64,000 bases of DNA from Collimonas sp. OK412. GTDB taxonomy: Bacteria; Pseudomonadota; Gammaproteobacteria; Burkholderiales; Burkholderiaceae_D. Position 1 is the first letter of the stretch, and every line of letters starts with the position of its first letter. Under the pieces are notes generated by a model. It did not search any database. It was not told where the DNA came from and was given only the letters and a program-made list of their open reading frames with translations. A program made the position numbers and the translations under genes. Shown piece by piece: positions 19,587 to 29,545 of this stretch. Location of the stretch: assembly GCF_900112135.1 (NCBI RefSeq), contig NZ_FOLC01000011.1:109164-173163 (forward strand), written 5' to 3'.

Positions 19587-19896
19587 CAATTTCCCAATGG
19601 AACTAATTTTTGCGGCAGTGAACAAACCAGACTGATTCAAGATAAAAGCCGGATGCATGTACTATGTGGCAGTCGTCAAAACATTGCCATAGGGAATTGC
19701 AGCCAAATTGCGGTCTATTCTTAGCTTAGGCAATACCTTAAACAAATCAGATAGCGCAACGCAAATATAATCAACGCAAGGAGAGCGCGCTTAAAACCAC
19801 GCAAGTCAGTATTTCAGCTATACCCATTCATCTGCCTGTACGGCATCTTGTCCAGCGTAGCGTCTTTTGCTGCAAGACTAATTTTCTGGAGGATCC
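19587..19896. other. 310-base intergenic stretch
   Basis: No ORF or RNA gene was recognised. The 3' end carries a good Shine-Dalgarno (GGAGG) just before the antiporter ATG. The middle is AT-richer than its surroundings and probably holds the operon promoter, but no clear -35/-10 pair stands out. Confidence 0.4.
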
Positions 19897-21105
19897 ATGG
19901 ATTGGACTCTTCCGCCCTTTGCGCTAGCACAGCCCATCCAATGGAATGCGCTGTTACTGTTCGGCAGCTTGCTGCTGTTCGGGCTAGTGGGCGGCCATAT
20001 AGTAACGAAAAACCCTTGGTTTCCACGCATTACCGGCTATCTGATAGTCGGCTTCCTGCTTGGCGTGGGCGGGCTCGACCTGCTTTCCGGCGACGTGCTC
20101 AAGCTGGCGAACATCTTTGCCGACATGGCGATGGCGCTGGTCGTATATCAGCTGGGCCGCTATGTCGACATCGGCTGGCTGCGCCGCGAAAAATGGCTGC
20201 TGGCGACCGTTGTCCTTAGCGCCGTATTGTGTTTCACCTTCGTCAGCGGCGCATTGATCTGGTTCGGCACCGCCCGCGTGCCGGCACTGCTGGGCGGCGT
20301 GCTGGCCATCGCCACCGCGCCGGCGGTAGTCATGGTAGTGGTGCGCGAACTCCAGGCTGAAGGCCAGGTGACGCGCCGCCTTGCTGCCATGACGGCGCTG
20401 AATAATTTTGTCGCCCTGCTGGCGGCATATGCCTTGCTGCCTGTTGTCGCCCATGAAAGCGCCGCGCCCTTCGGCACGCTGCTGGCGCACACCTTGTATT
20501 CGCTGTGCGGCTCGCTGGTGCTGGCGTACCTGACCTACCGCCTGATGATCCCGCTGGCGCGCCTGCTCGGCCGCCAGCCGAGCCGCCAGTTCGTGCTGGT
20601 GATCGCCGTCATCACCCTGGCGATCGGCGCCGCGCACGCACTGCAGCTGCCGATATTGCTCACCATGCTGATTTTCGCGATCATGTCGAAGAACCTCGAT
20701 CACCAGTATGACCTGATGGAACTGGAGTTCGGCGTCGCCAACGAATTGTTCATCGTGATGCTGTTTGTCACAATGGGCGCTTCGATCCGCCTGTCCGACC
20801 TGTCGATGGTGGGCGCCTCGGTCGCGGTGCTCATCGCGGCCCGCTTCCTGGCCATGGCCTGCGGCGTCTTTTCGTTTGCGCACTTTGCCAAGATGAAATG
20901 GAAACAGGCGGCGCTGATCACCCTCGGCACCTTGCCCATGACGGAGGCCGGACTGGGGTTGATGCAAACCACCGCCTACCTCTATCCCAATACCACAGCC
21001 GAAGTCTTGCCGTTGCTGGCCGGCTGCCTGATCGTCCTGGAATTGCTGGGGCCGATAGCGACCCAGTTCGCCCTGATCAGGTCGGGCGAAAGCGGACGCG
21101 AATAA
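19897..21105 (+). CDS. cation:proton antiporter, CPA2 family
   Basis: This 402-aa integral membrane protein is made almost entirely of hydrophobic segments, about 11-13 helices. Family motifs include ITGYLIVGFLLG in the second helix region and IATAPAVVMVVVREL near residue 140. It ends without a TrkA-N (RCK) domain, so it is the short Na+/H+ exchanger-domain type rather than full KefB/KefC. It exchanges K+ or Na+ for protons across the inner membrane. ybdK starts 23 bases downstream and the flavoprotein gene follows that, so the three look like one operon. Confidence 0.85.
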   Translation: MDWTLPPFALAQPIQWNALLLFGSLLLFGLVGGHIVTKNPWFPRITGYLIVGFLLGVGGLDLLSGDVLKLANIFADMAMALVVYQLGRYVDIGWLRREKWLLATVVLSAVLCFTFVSGALIWFGTARVPALLGGVLAIATAPAVVMVVVRELQAEGQVTRRLAAMTALNNFVALLAAYALLPVVAHESAAPFGTLLAHTLYSLCGSLVLAYLTYRLMIPLARLLGRQPSRQFVLVIAVITLAIGAAHALQLPILLTMLIFAIMSKNLDHQYDLMELEFGVANELFIVMLFVTMGASIRLSDLSMVGASVAVLIAARFLAMACGVFSFAHFAKMKWKQAALITLGTLPMTEAGLGLMQTTAYLYPNTTAEVLPLLAGCLIVLELLGPIATQFALIRSGESGRE

Positions 21106-21128
21106 GGATATGAATTAAAGGTGAACCC

Positions 21129-22328
21129 ATGACCGAAAACACCCAAGGCGGCATTGCACAGAGCGGCGCAGCAACAGCGGAGATTTTGCCGTTTACCAGT
21201 TCGGCCCCGTTTACGATGGGAATCGAGCTGGAACTGCAGCTGGTGAACCGCCGCAACTACAACCTGGCCAGCGATGCGGTCGACCTGCTGACCTGGATCG
21301 AACCGCGCGACCTGCAAAAACAGATCAAGCTGGAAATGACGCAAGGCATGATCGAGCTCAATTCCGACGTGCACACCCGGGTCGACCACCTGGTCGAAGA
21401 GCTGAAAGGCCTGCGCGCGGCGCTGAACCGCGGCGCGCAATACCTGAACATCGACGTCTCCGGCGGCGGCGCCCATCCGTTCCAGCACTGGAACGAACAA
21501 CGGATTACGCCGAGCGAACGCTTCTATCACCTGCATGAAAAATACGGCTACCTGGCCAAGACATTCACCGTCTTCGGCCAGCATATCCATGTCGGCGTGC
21601 CGAACGGCGACGACGCCCTGTACCTGACCCACGCGTTCTCGCGTTTCGTGCCGCATTTCATTGCGCTGTCGGCCGCCTCGCCGTTTTACCAAGGCGCCGA
21701 CACCAAGTTCGAATCCTCGCGCAGCAACGTGGTGCGCGCGTTTCCGCTGTCGGGAACCGCTCCTACGCTGACCCGCTGGAGCGATTTCGAATCGTATTAC
21801 GATGAATTGCTGCGCATGGGAATCGTCGCCAGCATGAAGGATTTTTACTGGGACATCCGCCCCAAGCCGGAATACGGCACCGTTGAAATCCGTGTCTGCG
21901 ACACCCCGCTGACGATCGAACACGCGGCGCACCTGGGGTGCTATGCGCAACTGCTGGCGCGCTGGATCCTGACTGAAAGACCGTTTGTCATCACCAACGA
22001 TTTTTACCTGCTGTACCAGTACAACCGCTTCGAAGCCAGCCGTTACGGCCTGAACGGCTCCATGGCGTTGCACGGCAACACCCCGGCCACCTCGTCAAAA
22101 CTGCCGATCTACCAGCACCTGCTGGACCACCTGCAGGATTTACAGCGGTATACTCAGAACGAAGCCGAGCAGCTGACCATCAAGCGCTTGCGTCACATGG
22201 CGGAAGATCGCCTCAGCGACGCCGCCTGGCTGCGGCAGACTTTTACCGAACGCGGTTCGCTCAATGACATGATGCGGCTGTCTTCGGAACTGTGGATGGG
22301 GCAAGCGCCGCCGCCGTACTTCCAATAG
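21129..22328 (+). CDS. ybdK: carboxylate-amine ligase of the GCS2 family (YbdK)
   Basis: This 399-aa protein has the glutamate-cysteine ligase type 2 fold. MGIELELQLVN near residue 30 carries ATP/metal-binding acids, HIHVGVP lies near residue 155 and TVEIRVCDTP near residue 255. E. coli YbdK has weak gamma-glutamylcysteine ligase activity, and the true substrate in most bacteria is unsettled. Being in one operon with a CPA2 antiporter is suggestive because Kef-type antiporters are gated by glutathione adducts, but that functional link is inference. Confidence 0.88.
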   Translation: MTENTQGGIAQSGAATAEILPFTSSAPFTMGIELELQLVNRRNYNLASDAVDLLTWIEPRDLQKQIKLEMTQGMIELNSDVHTRVDHLVEELKGLRAALNRGAQYLNIDVSGGGAHPFQHWNEQRITPSERFYHLHEKYGYLAKTFTVFGQHIHVGVPNGDDALYLTHAFSRFVPHFIALSAASPFYQGADTKFESSRSNVVRAFPLSGTAPTLTRWSDFESYYDELLRMGIVASMKDFYWDIRPKPEYGTVEIRVCDTPLTIEHAAHLGCYAQLLARWILTERPFVITNDFYLLYQYNRFEASRYGLNGSMALHGNTPATSSKLPIYQHLLDHLQDLQRYTQNEAEQLTIKRLRHMAEDRLSDAAWLRQTFTERGSLNDMMRLSSELWMGQAPPPYFQ

Positions 22329-22355
22329 CTTTCAATATCCATTTAATCAAGATCG

Positions 22356-23552
22356 ATGCAAAAACAATTTGATGTCGCCGTCATCGGCGCAGGCGCTGCG
22401 GGCATGATGTGCGCCGCGGTAGCCGGACAACGTGGGAAAAAGGTTGTTCTGATCGATCACGCCACCAGGCTCGCGGAAAAAATCCGCATTTCGGGCGGCG
22501 GCCGCTGCAACTTCACCAACATCAATGCCGGGCCGCAGAATTTCCTGTCGCAGAATCCGCATTTCTGCAAAAGCGCCCTGTCGCGCTACACCCCGCAGGA
22601 TTTCCTCAGCCTGATGAAGCGCTACCGGATCGCGTATCACGAAAAGCACAAGGGCCAGCTGTTTTGCGACGACTCGTCGGAACAGGTCATCGCCATGCTG
22701 AAAGCCGAGTGCGACCTGGGCAACGTCAGCTGGCGCATGCCTTGCAGCGTCGCCGGTATCGGCAAGGACGGCGACCTGTTCCGGATCGACAGCAGCGCCG
22801 GCGAAATACTTGCCAGCAGCGTTGTCATTGCTACCGGCGGCCTGTCTATCCCGAAAATCGGCGCCACCGACTTTGCCTATCGCATCGCCCGTCAATTCGG
22901 CTTGCGGGTGGTCGAACCGCAGCCGGGCCTGGTGCCGCTGACCTTCGACGCCGCCGCCTGGCAGCCGTTCCTGCCGCTGGCCGGGATTGCCTTGCCGGTC
23001 GAGGTGGAAACCGGCGACAAGAAGAGCCGCGGCGAATTCAAGGAAGACCTGCTGTTCACGCATCGCGGGCTGTCCGGGCCGGCGATCCTGCAGATTTCCA
23101 GCTTCTGGAAGAGCGGTGCGCCGCTGCAGCTGAACCTCCTGCCGGAAATCGATGTCACGCAGGCCCTGCTTGAGGGCAAAACGTCGATCAAGAAAAACCT
23201 CGGCAACATATTCGCGCAATGGCTGCCGGCACGGCTGGCGCACGGCATCATCGAAGCCGGCAAGCTTGATCCGGGAGCGCGCCTGGCTGACACGCCCGAC
23301 CGCTTGCTGAGGGAGCTGGGCAACGCCGTCAACCGCTGGGCGATCCGGCCCAGCGGCTCCGAAGGCTATCGCAAGGCCGAAGTTACCTTGGGCGGCATCG
23401 ATACCAGGGAACTGTCGCAGCAGAGCATGATGTCCAGCCAGGTAGCCGGCTTGTATTTCGTCGGCGAAGCGGTCGACGTCACGGGCTGGCTCGGCGGCTA
23501 CAACTTCCAGTGGGCCTGGGCGTCGGCAACCGCGGCGGGACTTGCCATTTAG
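22356..23552 (+). CDS. FAD-dependent oxidoreductase, HI0933/BaiN-like family
   Basis: This 398-aa flavoprotein opens with the dinucleotide fold VIGAGAAGMM at residues 8-17. GGGRCNFTN near residue 48 is a hallmark of the HI0933/YhiN family. It ends with GEAVDVTGWLGGYNFQWAW, the second FAD contact. The family reduces unsaturated or aromatic substrates with NAD(P)H, and RdsA and BaiN are characterised relatives. It is the third gene of the antiporter-ybdK operon, with a 27-base gap. The substrate is unknown. Confidence 0.88.
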   Translation: MQKQFDVAVIGAGAAGMMCAAVAGQRGKKVVLIDHATRLAEKIRISGGGRCNFTNINAGPQNFLSQNPHFCKSALSRYTPQDFLSLMKRYRIAYHEKHKGQLFCDDSSEQVIAMLKAECDLGNVSWRMPCSVAGIGKDGDLFRIDSSAGEILASSVVIATGGLSIPKIGATDFAYRIARQFGLRVVEPQPGLVPLTFDAAAWQPFLPLAGIALPVEVETGDKKSRGEFKEDLLFTHRGLSGPAILQISSFWKSGAPLQLNLLPEIDVTQALLEGKTSIKKNLGNIFAQWLPARLAHGIIEAGKLDPGARLADTPDRLLRELGNAVNRWAIRPSGSEGYRKAEVTLGGIDTRELSQQSMMSSQVAGLYFVGEAVDVTGWLGGYNFQWAWASATAAGLAI

Positions 23553-23666
23553 CAATAACACCAGGCGGCTATCTGGCCGACGGCAGCGCCGCGCCGGCTG
23601 CATTACGGAATCAAACGGGGATGTTGCAAATAAACGGCAATGTATTTAACCGGTCGGGGATAACAC

Positions 23667-23695
23667 TTCCATTTATCCATTTTCCCGGCTATAAT
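23667..23695 (+). promoter_or_regulatory. rpsU promoter
   Basis: TATAAT at 23690-23695 with TTCCAT at 23667-23672, 17 bases apart. It lies 37 bases before the rpsU ATG. Confidence 0.55.
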
Positions 23696-23731
23696 CTCGT
23701 TCCTCCCTATACAAACTTGGTTTGAATTTAC

Positions 23732-23944
23732 ATGACCACAATTCGTCTTAAAGAAAATGAGCCCTTCGAAGTTGCGATGCGTCGCTTCAAGCGCACTATT
23801 GAAAAAACAGGTCTGCTGACTGAGTTGCGTGCACGTGAATTTTACGAAAAGCCAACTGCTGAGCGCAAGCGCAAGCTGGCAGCTGCTGTGAAACGTCATT
23901 ACAAGCGCATTCGCAGCCAGCAATTGCCGAAAAAACTGTACTAA
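23732..23944 (+). CDS. rpsU: 30S ribosomal protein S21
   Basis: This 70-aa, highly basic protein shows typical S21 features: an N-terminal [17 protein letters not shown] segment and a Lys/Arg-rich tail ending in KKLY. S21 binds the 30S platform near the 16S 3' end and helps initiation. It opens the conserved rpsU-(yqeY)-dnaG-rpoD block. The codons are less GC-biased than those of its neighbours, as is usual for highly expressed ribosomal genes here. Confidence 0.97.
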   Translation: MTTIRLKENEPFEVAMRRFKRTIEKTGLLTELRAREFYEKPTAERKRKLAAAVKRHYKRIRSQQLPKKLY

Positions 23945-23964
23945 TATTTGCACTAATTCTTCAT

Positions 23965-24034
23965 CGCACTTAGTGCGGCTGATTGAATTGCGTTACAAAC
24001 CCGCTCCGGTGTTGCTCCGCAGCGGGTTTTGCCG
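23965..24034 (+). terminator. hairpins after rpsU with rho-independent terminator
   Basis: A small hairpin (CGCAC tta GTGCG, 23965-23977) precedes a stronger one, AAACCCGCT...AGCGGGTTT at 23997-24029, followed by T-rich sequence. It would limit read-through from the strong rpsU promoter into yqeY-dnaG-rpoD. Confidence 0.75.
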
Positions 24035-24129
24035 TTTTTCGCACAGGTAGCGTCGCATGGCCGGCACCACCATCCTGCATTTTTGTTTTTCTGATTTTCG
24101 ATGAAAAACACCACCGAATGGAGAACCGC

Positions 24130-24579
24130 ATGGGCTTGAAAGAACAGATCACCGAAGACATGAAGGCCGCGATGCGCGCCAAAGAGACTGCGAAACTCGG
24201 CGCCATCCGCCTGATCACCGCGGCAATCAAGCAAAAAGAAGTCGACGAACGCATCGAGCTGGGCGACACCCACGTGCTGGCCATCATCGAAAAAATGATC
24301 AAGCAGCGCAAAGACTCCATCAGCCAGTTTGAAGCCGGCGGCCGCCAGGACCTGGCCGACATCGAGAAAGCGGAACTGCTTATCCTTTCGGCCTACATGC
24401 CGGCCGGCCTGACAGAAGCGGAAATCCAGGCTGAAGTAGCGGCAGCCGTCGCAGCCAGCGGCGCCAGCGGCCCCCAGGACATGGGCAAGGTCATGGCGAT
24501 ACTGAAACCCAAGCTTGCCGGCCGCGCCGACATGACGGCGGTTTCGGCGCTGGTGAAAGTCGCGCTGAGCAAAGCCTGA
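24130..24579 (+). CDS. yqeY: GatB/YqeY domain protein
   Basis: This 149-aa protein consists of the YqeY domain, found at the C-terminus of the amidotransferase subunit GatB. Motifs include LKEQITEDMKAAMRAKE at the start, IEKMIKQRKDSI in the middle and GKVMAILKPKLAGRADM near the end. I chose the ATG at 24130 because GGAG lies 7 bases before it. An upstream in-frame frame reaches to 23983 but crosses the rpsU terminator. Free-standing YqeY proteins are widespread next to rpsU/dnaG. Their biochemical role, perhaps in tRNA handling, is not settled. Confidence 0.93.
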   Translation: MGLKEQITEDMKAAMRAKETAKLGAIRLITAAIKQKEVDERIELGDTHVLAIIEKMIKQRKDSISQFEAGGRQDLADIEKAELLILSAYMPAGLTEAEIQAEVAAAVAASGASGPQDMGKVMAILKPKLAGRADMTAVSALVKVALSKA

Positions 24580-24623
24580 TTGTCCGATAGCCCGATAAAA
24601 GCGCCGCCTGCCGTCGAATCCGC

Positions 24624-26420
24624 GTGATTCCTCAATCCTTTATCCAGGACCTCCTCAACCGCGTCGACATCGTCGACGTGGTGGGCAAGTACGTCCAGCT
24701 GAAAAAAGGCGGCGCAAACCTGATGGGCCTGTGCCCTTTCCACAACGAGAAATCGCCCAGCTTCACGGTCAGCCCGACCAAGCAGTTTTACCATTGCTTC
24801 GGTTGCGGCGCGCATGGCACGGCGATCGGGTTCCTGATCGAATACTCGGGCCTCGGTTTTGTCGAGGCGGTGAAAGACCTGGCGCAAGGCGTCGGCATGA
24901 CAGTGCCGGACAACGACGACAAGATCCCGCCGGCGCAACGCGCCGAATACCAGGCCAAGAGCATGGCCCTGTCGGATGCGATGAGCGCCGCCTGCGATTT
25001 CTACCGGCAGCACCTGCGCAGCGCGCCAAATGCCGTCGACTACCTGAAACGCCGCGGCTTGACCGGCGAAGTGGCGGCAAAGTTCGGATTAGGTTATTCG
25101 CCCGACAACTGGGACAGCCTGCGCCAGGTGTTTCCCGACTATGAAGCCACCGCCCTGGTCGAATCCGGCCTGGTGATCGACCGCACGGATGAAGAGGGCA
25201 ATAACCGCAAGCGCTACGACCGCTTCCGTGACCGCATCATGTTTCCCATACGTAACACCAAGGGCCAGGTTATCGGTTTCGGCGGCCGCGTACTGGACAG
25301 CGGCGAGCCGAAGTACTTGAATTCGCCGGAAACACCCCTATTTCAGAAGGGTAGCGAGCTGTATGGCCTGTTCGAGGCGCGCCAGGCAATCCGCGATGCG
25401 GGTTACGTGCTGGTGACCGAAGGTTATATGGACGTGGTGGCATTGGCGCAACTCGGATTCCCGCAAGCGGTAGCCACGCTCGGAACCGCCTGTACGCCGA
25501 CCCACGTGCATAAATTGCTGCGCCAGACCGACCATGTCGTCTTCAGTTTCGACGGCGACCGCGCCGGCCGCAAAGCCGCACGGCGCGCGCTGGACGCCTG
25601 CCTGCCGCATGCGACCGACAACAAGGTCATCAAATTCCTGTTCCTGCCGCAGGAACATGACCCAGACAGCTTTGTGCGGGAAATGGGAGCGGAAGCATTT
25701 GAGCGCCAGATCCACGACGCCATGCCGTTATCGCAATTTTTACTGAACGAAGTCACGGCCGAAGCCGATTTGAGCACATCCGAAGGACGCGCGCGGGCGC
25801 AATACGATGCCAAACCGCTATTGCAGCTGATGCCGCCGTCGTCGTTGCGGCTGCAAATCGTGCGCGGCCTGGCGCAGCTGACGCAATCGACGCCGAACGA
25901 AATCGAATCCTTGTTTGAACTGGCCAAACCGATAGCCAGCGCGCGCCGCGCACCGCCGCGCGGCAACCGGCCGGCGCCGGTCGGGCTGGAACGGCAAATC
26001 ATCCGTTTGCTGGTCGCCCATCCGGCGTTCGCGTCGGAACTGGACGATGCCGCGCTGGACGCCGTGGCGCATTTCGCGCCAGACCGGGCAGAAATGCTGG
26101 CGCGCCTGATCACCGCCAGCCATGCGATGGGTGAACAAGCCAATTTTGCGACATTGGCCGAGCATCTGCGGGAAGGCGGCGAGGATTTTGAATCGCTGAT
26201 TGCCGAAATTGCAGCAGAATCGGAATCCGAAACGGAAGCGGCGCGATTAGAACTGGCGGGTGCAATTCGCCAGACTAAAATGAAGATATTGAAAGAAGAA
26301 CTGGACCAGCTGGCGGCAACCGGGCTTGGCAATGACGATGCGCGCAACCGCTACCGGGAATTGATGCAAAAACAGGAACAGTTGCGGCGCGAAGCCGAGG
26401 CCGAAATGAATTTACGCTAG
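24624..26420 (+). CDS. dnaG: DNA primase
   Basis: This 598-aa protein has GTG as the start codon. The CHC2 zinc finger is C37, H40, C58 and C61. The TOPRIM catalytic core contains VTEGYMDVVAL with the key glutamate at about E266, and a DGDRAGRKAARRA motif follows. The C-terminal DnaB-binding region is helical. It makes RNA primers for replication. It sits between yqeY and rpoD in the macromolecular synthesis block, and rpoD has a promoter of its own after dnaG. Confidence 0.97.
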   Translation: MIPQSFIQDLLNRVDIVDVVGKYVQLKKGGANLMGLCPFHNEKSPSFTVSPTKQFYHCFGCGAHGTAIGFLIEYSGLGFVEAVKDLAQGVGMTVPDNDDKIPPAQRAEYQAKSMALSDAMSAACDFYRQHLRSAPNAVDYLKRRGLTGEVAAKFGLGYSPDNWDSLRQVFPDYEATALVESGLVIDRTDEEGNNRKRYDRFRDRIMFPIRNTKGQVIGFGGRVLDSGEPKYLNSPETPLFQKGSELYGLFEARQAIRDAGYVLVTEGYMDVVALAQLGFPQAVATLGTACTPTHVHKLLRQTDHVVFSFDGDRAGRKAARRALDACLPHATDNKVIKFLFLPQEHDPDSFVREMGAEAFERQIHDAMPLSQFLLNEVTAEADLSTSEGRARAQYDAKPLLQLMPPSSLRLQIVRGLAQLTQSTPNEIESLFELAKPIASARRAPPRGNRPAPVGLERQIIRLLVAHPAFASELDDAALDAVAHFAPDRAEMLARLITASHAMGEQANFATLAEHLREGGEDFESLIAEIAAESESETEAARLELAGAIRQTKMKILKEELDQLAATGLGNDDARNRYRELMQKQEQLRREAEAEMNLR

Positions 26421-26490
26421 AAAATTGCTTGAAATATGGTCAAGCCGACCTAAAACACGTAAATCGGACTGCGCAGGAAGGCCGTCCGCA

Positions 26491-26520
26491 TTGGAGGAAA
26501 GGCCCTCCATATGCTATAAT
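26491..26520 (+). promoter_or_regulatory. rpoD promoter
   Basis: TTGGAG at 26491-26496 and TATAAT at 26515-26520 with an 18-base spacer. The spacer holds a small GGAGG/CCTCC inverted repeat. This gives rpoD transcription independent of dnaG, with a leader of about 240 bases. Confidence 0.65.
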
Positions 26521-26610
26521 TAAAGGCTTTAGATTCAACACCTTAGGCTTAGCCGAATTGGGCGTTGAATTGATAGTAGCACCAGATTGATTTAGACGGG
26601 CAGGAACGTA

Positions 26611-26667
26611 GTGAAGAAAGCAGCAAAGGCAACAGCAGCAGCAGCAAGAGAACAGGCGCTCAATTGA
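26611..26667 (+). CDS. possible leader peptide upstream of rpoD
   Basis: A GTG-started 18-codon frame is preceded by AGGA at 26602-26605, a proper distance for a ribosome binding site. The peptide is very rich in Ala and Lys (MKKAAKATAAAAREQALN), resembling the Lys/Ala-rich N-terminal arm of the rpoD product itself. It lies between the rpoD promoter and the rpoD start. It could be a translated leader with a regulatory role, or a remnant of an older longer RpoD N-terminus. Translation is unproven. Confidence 0.35.
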   Translation: MKKAAKATAAAAREQALN

Positions 26668-26770
26668 TTCTGTCAGCGGTTTAGGCTTATCAAAATTCAA
26701 ACGGACAGAGTAAAGGCAGCTGCGGCGCGCAAATCAGTGTAACCAATTGGTATTTGAGGTATTTGATTCC

Positions 26771-29251
26771 ATGGCGAATGCAATGAAGAGACCAGCAAAA
26801 TCCCTGACACTTTCCGTTAAAAAGCCGGCTGCGGCCAAGGCCAAAGTAAGCACCTCTTCCTCAAGCTCGAAGTCCCCCGTTAAAAAAACGGCTGCTTCAT
26901 CCAAAACGCCGGCGAAGCCCGTTAGCAAGAAAGTAGTTTCTAAAGCAACTGCAACGACCACGAAAGCATCAAGAACTGTTGCAAAACCAGTATCTGTGAA
27001 ATCGAAAGCCCCTGTGACAAACAAGAAACCACAACTCAAAGTCGTCAAATCATCCAAAAATGCGGCACCGGCTCCAGTCAAGGCCGACGTCAGCGTGATG
27101 ATTGGATCAGGCGTAAGTCAAACCACGGATGCCGCTACCCTGGCGGCGATTGATACTTCCGGCTATATCTTGCCGTCGGTGAAGGTGCCAGGACGTCGTG
27201 GTCGCAAGCCAAAAGAATTCCAGCCGGAAAACGACGAAGTCGCGGCGCTCAATGCTGTCGAACGCGCTGAACTGAAAGCGGTCGACAAGGCCAAGGCGAA
27301 AGACCGCAAGGCCAAGGAAAAGGCATTGCTGAAAGACGCCTTCTCGTCCGATACCGAAGCGAGCGAAGAAGAACTCGAAGCACGCCGTCAAAAGCTCAAG
27401 ACCCTGATCAAGATGGGCAAGGAGCGCGGCTTCCTGACCTTCTCCGAAATCAACGATCACCTGCCTGAAAACATTATCGACCCGGAAGCCATCGAAGGCA
27501 TCATCGGTACTTTCAGCGACATGGGGATTGCCGTCTACGAACAGGCGCCTGACGCGGAAACGCTGCTGCTGTCGGACAACGTCGCCACTGTCGCCAGCGA
27601 CGACGACGCAGAAGCCGCGGCCGAAGCCGCGCTGTCTACCGTCGATTCCGATTTCGGCCGCACTACCGACCCGGTCCGCATGTACATGCGTGAAATGGGT
27701 TCGGTTGAACTGCTGACGCGCGAAGGCGAAATCGAAATCGCCAAGCGTATCGAAGACGGCCTGAAAGACATGATCCAGGCAATTTCCGCCTGCCCGACCA
27801 CCATCGCCGAGATCTTGCTGGCCGCCGACAAGATCGGCAAGGACGAAATCAAGATTGACGAAATCGTCGATGGCCTGGTTGATCCCAACCAGACCGACGA
27901 AGCCGCCACCGCCAGCGCCGCAGCAACTGCTGCCGACGACGACAGCGAAGAAGACGAAGAAGAGGAAGAAGAAGATGCGGAAGAAGACGACGCCAGCTCG
28001 ACCTCGGGCGCGGCCGGCTTCTCGGCGGAACAGCTTGAACAGCTGAAGCGCGACGCGCTCGGCAAGTTCGAGACCATCTCGACCCAGTTCGACAAGATGC
28101 GCAAGGCCTTCGAAAAGGAAGGCTACAACTCGAAACCCTACGTCAAGGCGCAAGAGATCATTTCGAACGAATTGCTGGGAATCCGCTTCACCGCCAAGGT
28201 CGTCGAGAAATTGTGCGACACCCTGCGCGGCCAGGTTGACGAAGTGCGCCAGATCGAACGCCAGATCCTTGACGTCGCGGTGAACAAGTGCGGCATGCCG
28301 CGCCCGCATTTCATCAAGGTTTTCCCAGGCAACGAAACCAACCTCGACTGGGTCGACGGCGAAGTCAGCGGCAACCACGCCTACAGCACCGTGCTCAGCC
28401 GTAACGTGCCTGCAGTGAAAGAGCTGCAGCAGCGCCTGATCGACTTGCAGGCGCGCGTCGTGCTGCCGTTGCCAGACCTGCGCGGCATCAACAAGAAGAT
28501 GGGCGCGGGCGAGAAAAAAGCCCGCATGGCCAAGCGCGAAATGACCGAAGCCAACTTGCGGCTGGTGATCTCGATCGCGAAAAAATACACCAACCGCGGT
28601 TTGCAATTCCTGGACCTGATCCAGGAAGGCAATATCGGCCTGATGAAAGCCGTCGACAAGTTCGAATACCGCCGCGGCTACAAATTCTCGACCTACGCGA
28701 CATGGTGGATCCGCCAGGCCATCACCCGTTCGATCGCCGACCAGGCGCGCACCATCCGTATCCCGGTGCACATGATCGAAACGATCAACAAGATGAACCG
28801 CATCTCGCGCCAGATCCTGCAGGAAACCGGCGCCGAGCCGGATCCGGCAACGCTCGCGATCAAGATGGAAATGCCGGAAGATAAAATCCGCAAGATCATG
28901 AAGATCGCGAAAGAGCCGATTTCGATGGAAACACCGATAGGCGACGACGACGATTCGCACCTGGGCGATTTCATCGAGGACAACAACACCCTGGCCCCGG
29001 CCGACGCTGCCCTGCATGCATCGATGCGCGGCGTGGTGAAGGACATCCTGGACTCGCTGACCCCGCGCGAAGCGAAGGTATTGCGGATGCGTTTCGGCAT
29101 CGAAATGTCGACCGACCACACCCTGGAAGAAGTCGGCAAGCAGTTCGACGTGACGCGTGAGCGGATCCGCCAGATAGAAGCGAAAGCGCTGCGCAAGCTG
29201 CGCCACCCTTCCCGCTCCGACAAGCTGAAGAGCTTCCTCGAAGGTAATTAA
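26771..29251 (+). CDS. rpoD: RNA polymerase primary sigma factor sigma-70
   Basis: This protein of about 826 aa has a long N-terminal Lys/Ala/Ser-rich arm (about residues 1-110). Region 1.1 follows, then a non-conserved insert with a long acidic run near residue 400 ([15 protein letters not shown]). Regions 1.2-2.4 include [15 protein letters not shown]. Regions 3 and 4 end in [29 protein letters not shown]. The frame opens at a TTG at 26747, but ATG 26771 is the first good start. It is the housekeeping sigma factor and ends the rpsU-yqeY-dnaG-rpoD block. Confidence 0.97.
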   Translation: MANAMKRPAKSLTLSVKKPAAAKAKVSTSSSSSKSPVKKTAASSKTPAKPVSKKVVSKATATTTKASRTVAKPVSVKSKAPVTNKKPQLKVVKSSKNAAPAPVKADVSVMIGSGVSQTTDAATLAAIDTSGYILPSVKVPGRRGRKPKEFQPENDEVAALNAVERAELKAVDKAKAKDRKAKEKALLKDAFSSDTEASEEELEARRQKLKTLIKMGKERGFLTFSEINDHLPENIIDPEAIEGIIGTFSDMGIAVYEQAPDAETLLLSDNVATVASDDDAEAAAEAALSTVDSDFGRTTDPVRMYMREMGSVELLTREGEIEIAKRIEDGLKDMIQAISACPTTIAEILLAADKIGKDEIKIDEIVDGLVDPNQTDEAATASAAATAADDDSEEDEEEEEEDAEEDDASSTSGAAGFSAEQLEQLKRDALGKFETISTQFDKMRKAFEKEGYNSKPYVKAQEIISNELLGIRFTAKVVEKLCDTLRGQVDEVRQIERQILDVAVNKCGMPRPHFIKVFPGNETNLDWVDGEVSGNHAYSTVLSRNVPAVKELQQRLIDLQARVVLPLPDLRGINKKMGAGEKKARMAKREMTEANLRLVISIAKKYTNRGLQFLDLIQEGNIGLMKAVDKFEYRRGYKFSTYATWWIRQAITRSIADQARTIRIPVHMIETINKMNRISRQILQETGAEPDPATLAIKMEMPEDKIRKIMKIAKEPISMETPIGDDDDSHLGDFIEDNNTLAPADAALHASMRGVVKDILDSLTPREAKVLRMRFGIEMSTDHTLEEVGKQFDVTRERIRQIEAKALRKLRHPSRSDKLKSFLEGN

Positions 29252-29252
29252 G

Positions 29253-29298
29253 ATTATTCGTGAATCATTCGGTGTTTTTTTGAATGATTCACGATAAT
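29253..29298 (+). terminator. rpoD terminator hairpin
   Basis: Two arms of about 17 bases (ATTATtCGTGAATCATTC and GAATGATTCACGATAAT) pair with one bulged base around a T-rich loop, two bases after the rpoD stop. Confidence 0.75.
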
Positions 29299-29302
29299 TC
29301 CT

Positions 29303-29332
29303 TTACCTTTCGCCCACGTATTTTTCTATAAT
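29303..29332 (+). promoter_or_regulatory. promoter of the tRNA gene
   Basis: TATAAT at 29327-29332 with a TTACCT element at 29303-29308, 18 bases upstream, about 85 bases before the mature tRNA 5' end. Confidence 0.45.
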
Positions 29333-29418
29333 ACGGGATTGATTTTAAGATGCTGCAGTGCGGTTGAGCGGATATGCGCAAAGACCACGAGCACGACGCT
29401 GCAGCGCCCTAAGGAATT

Positions 29419-29497
<79 letters not shown>

Positions 29498-29502
29498 GCA
29501 CT

Positions 29503-29545
29503 GATGCGGGTTGCGTGACTTTTCACGCAGCCCGCATTTTCTTTT
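29503..29545. terminator. terminator after the tRNA and at the integrase 3' end
   Basis: ATGCGGGTTGCGTGA and TCACGCAGCCCGCAT pair over 15 bases with one G-T wobble around a 4-base loop, followed by TTTTCTTTT. The left arm begins right after the tRNA CCA. The last codons of the opposite-strand integrase fragment are inside it. Confidence 0.88.

Noticed and set aside
27107..29206. 699-codon frame opposite rpoD
   Set aside because: Antisense shadow of a GC-rich essential gene, low-complexity translation.
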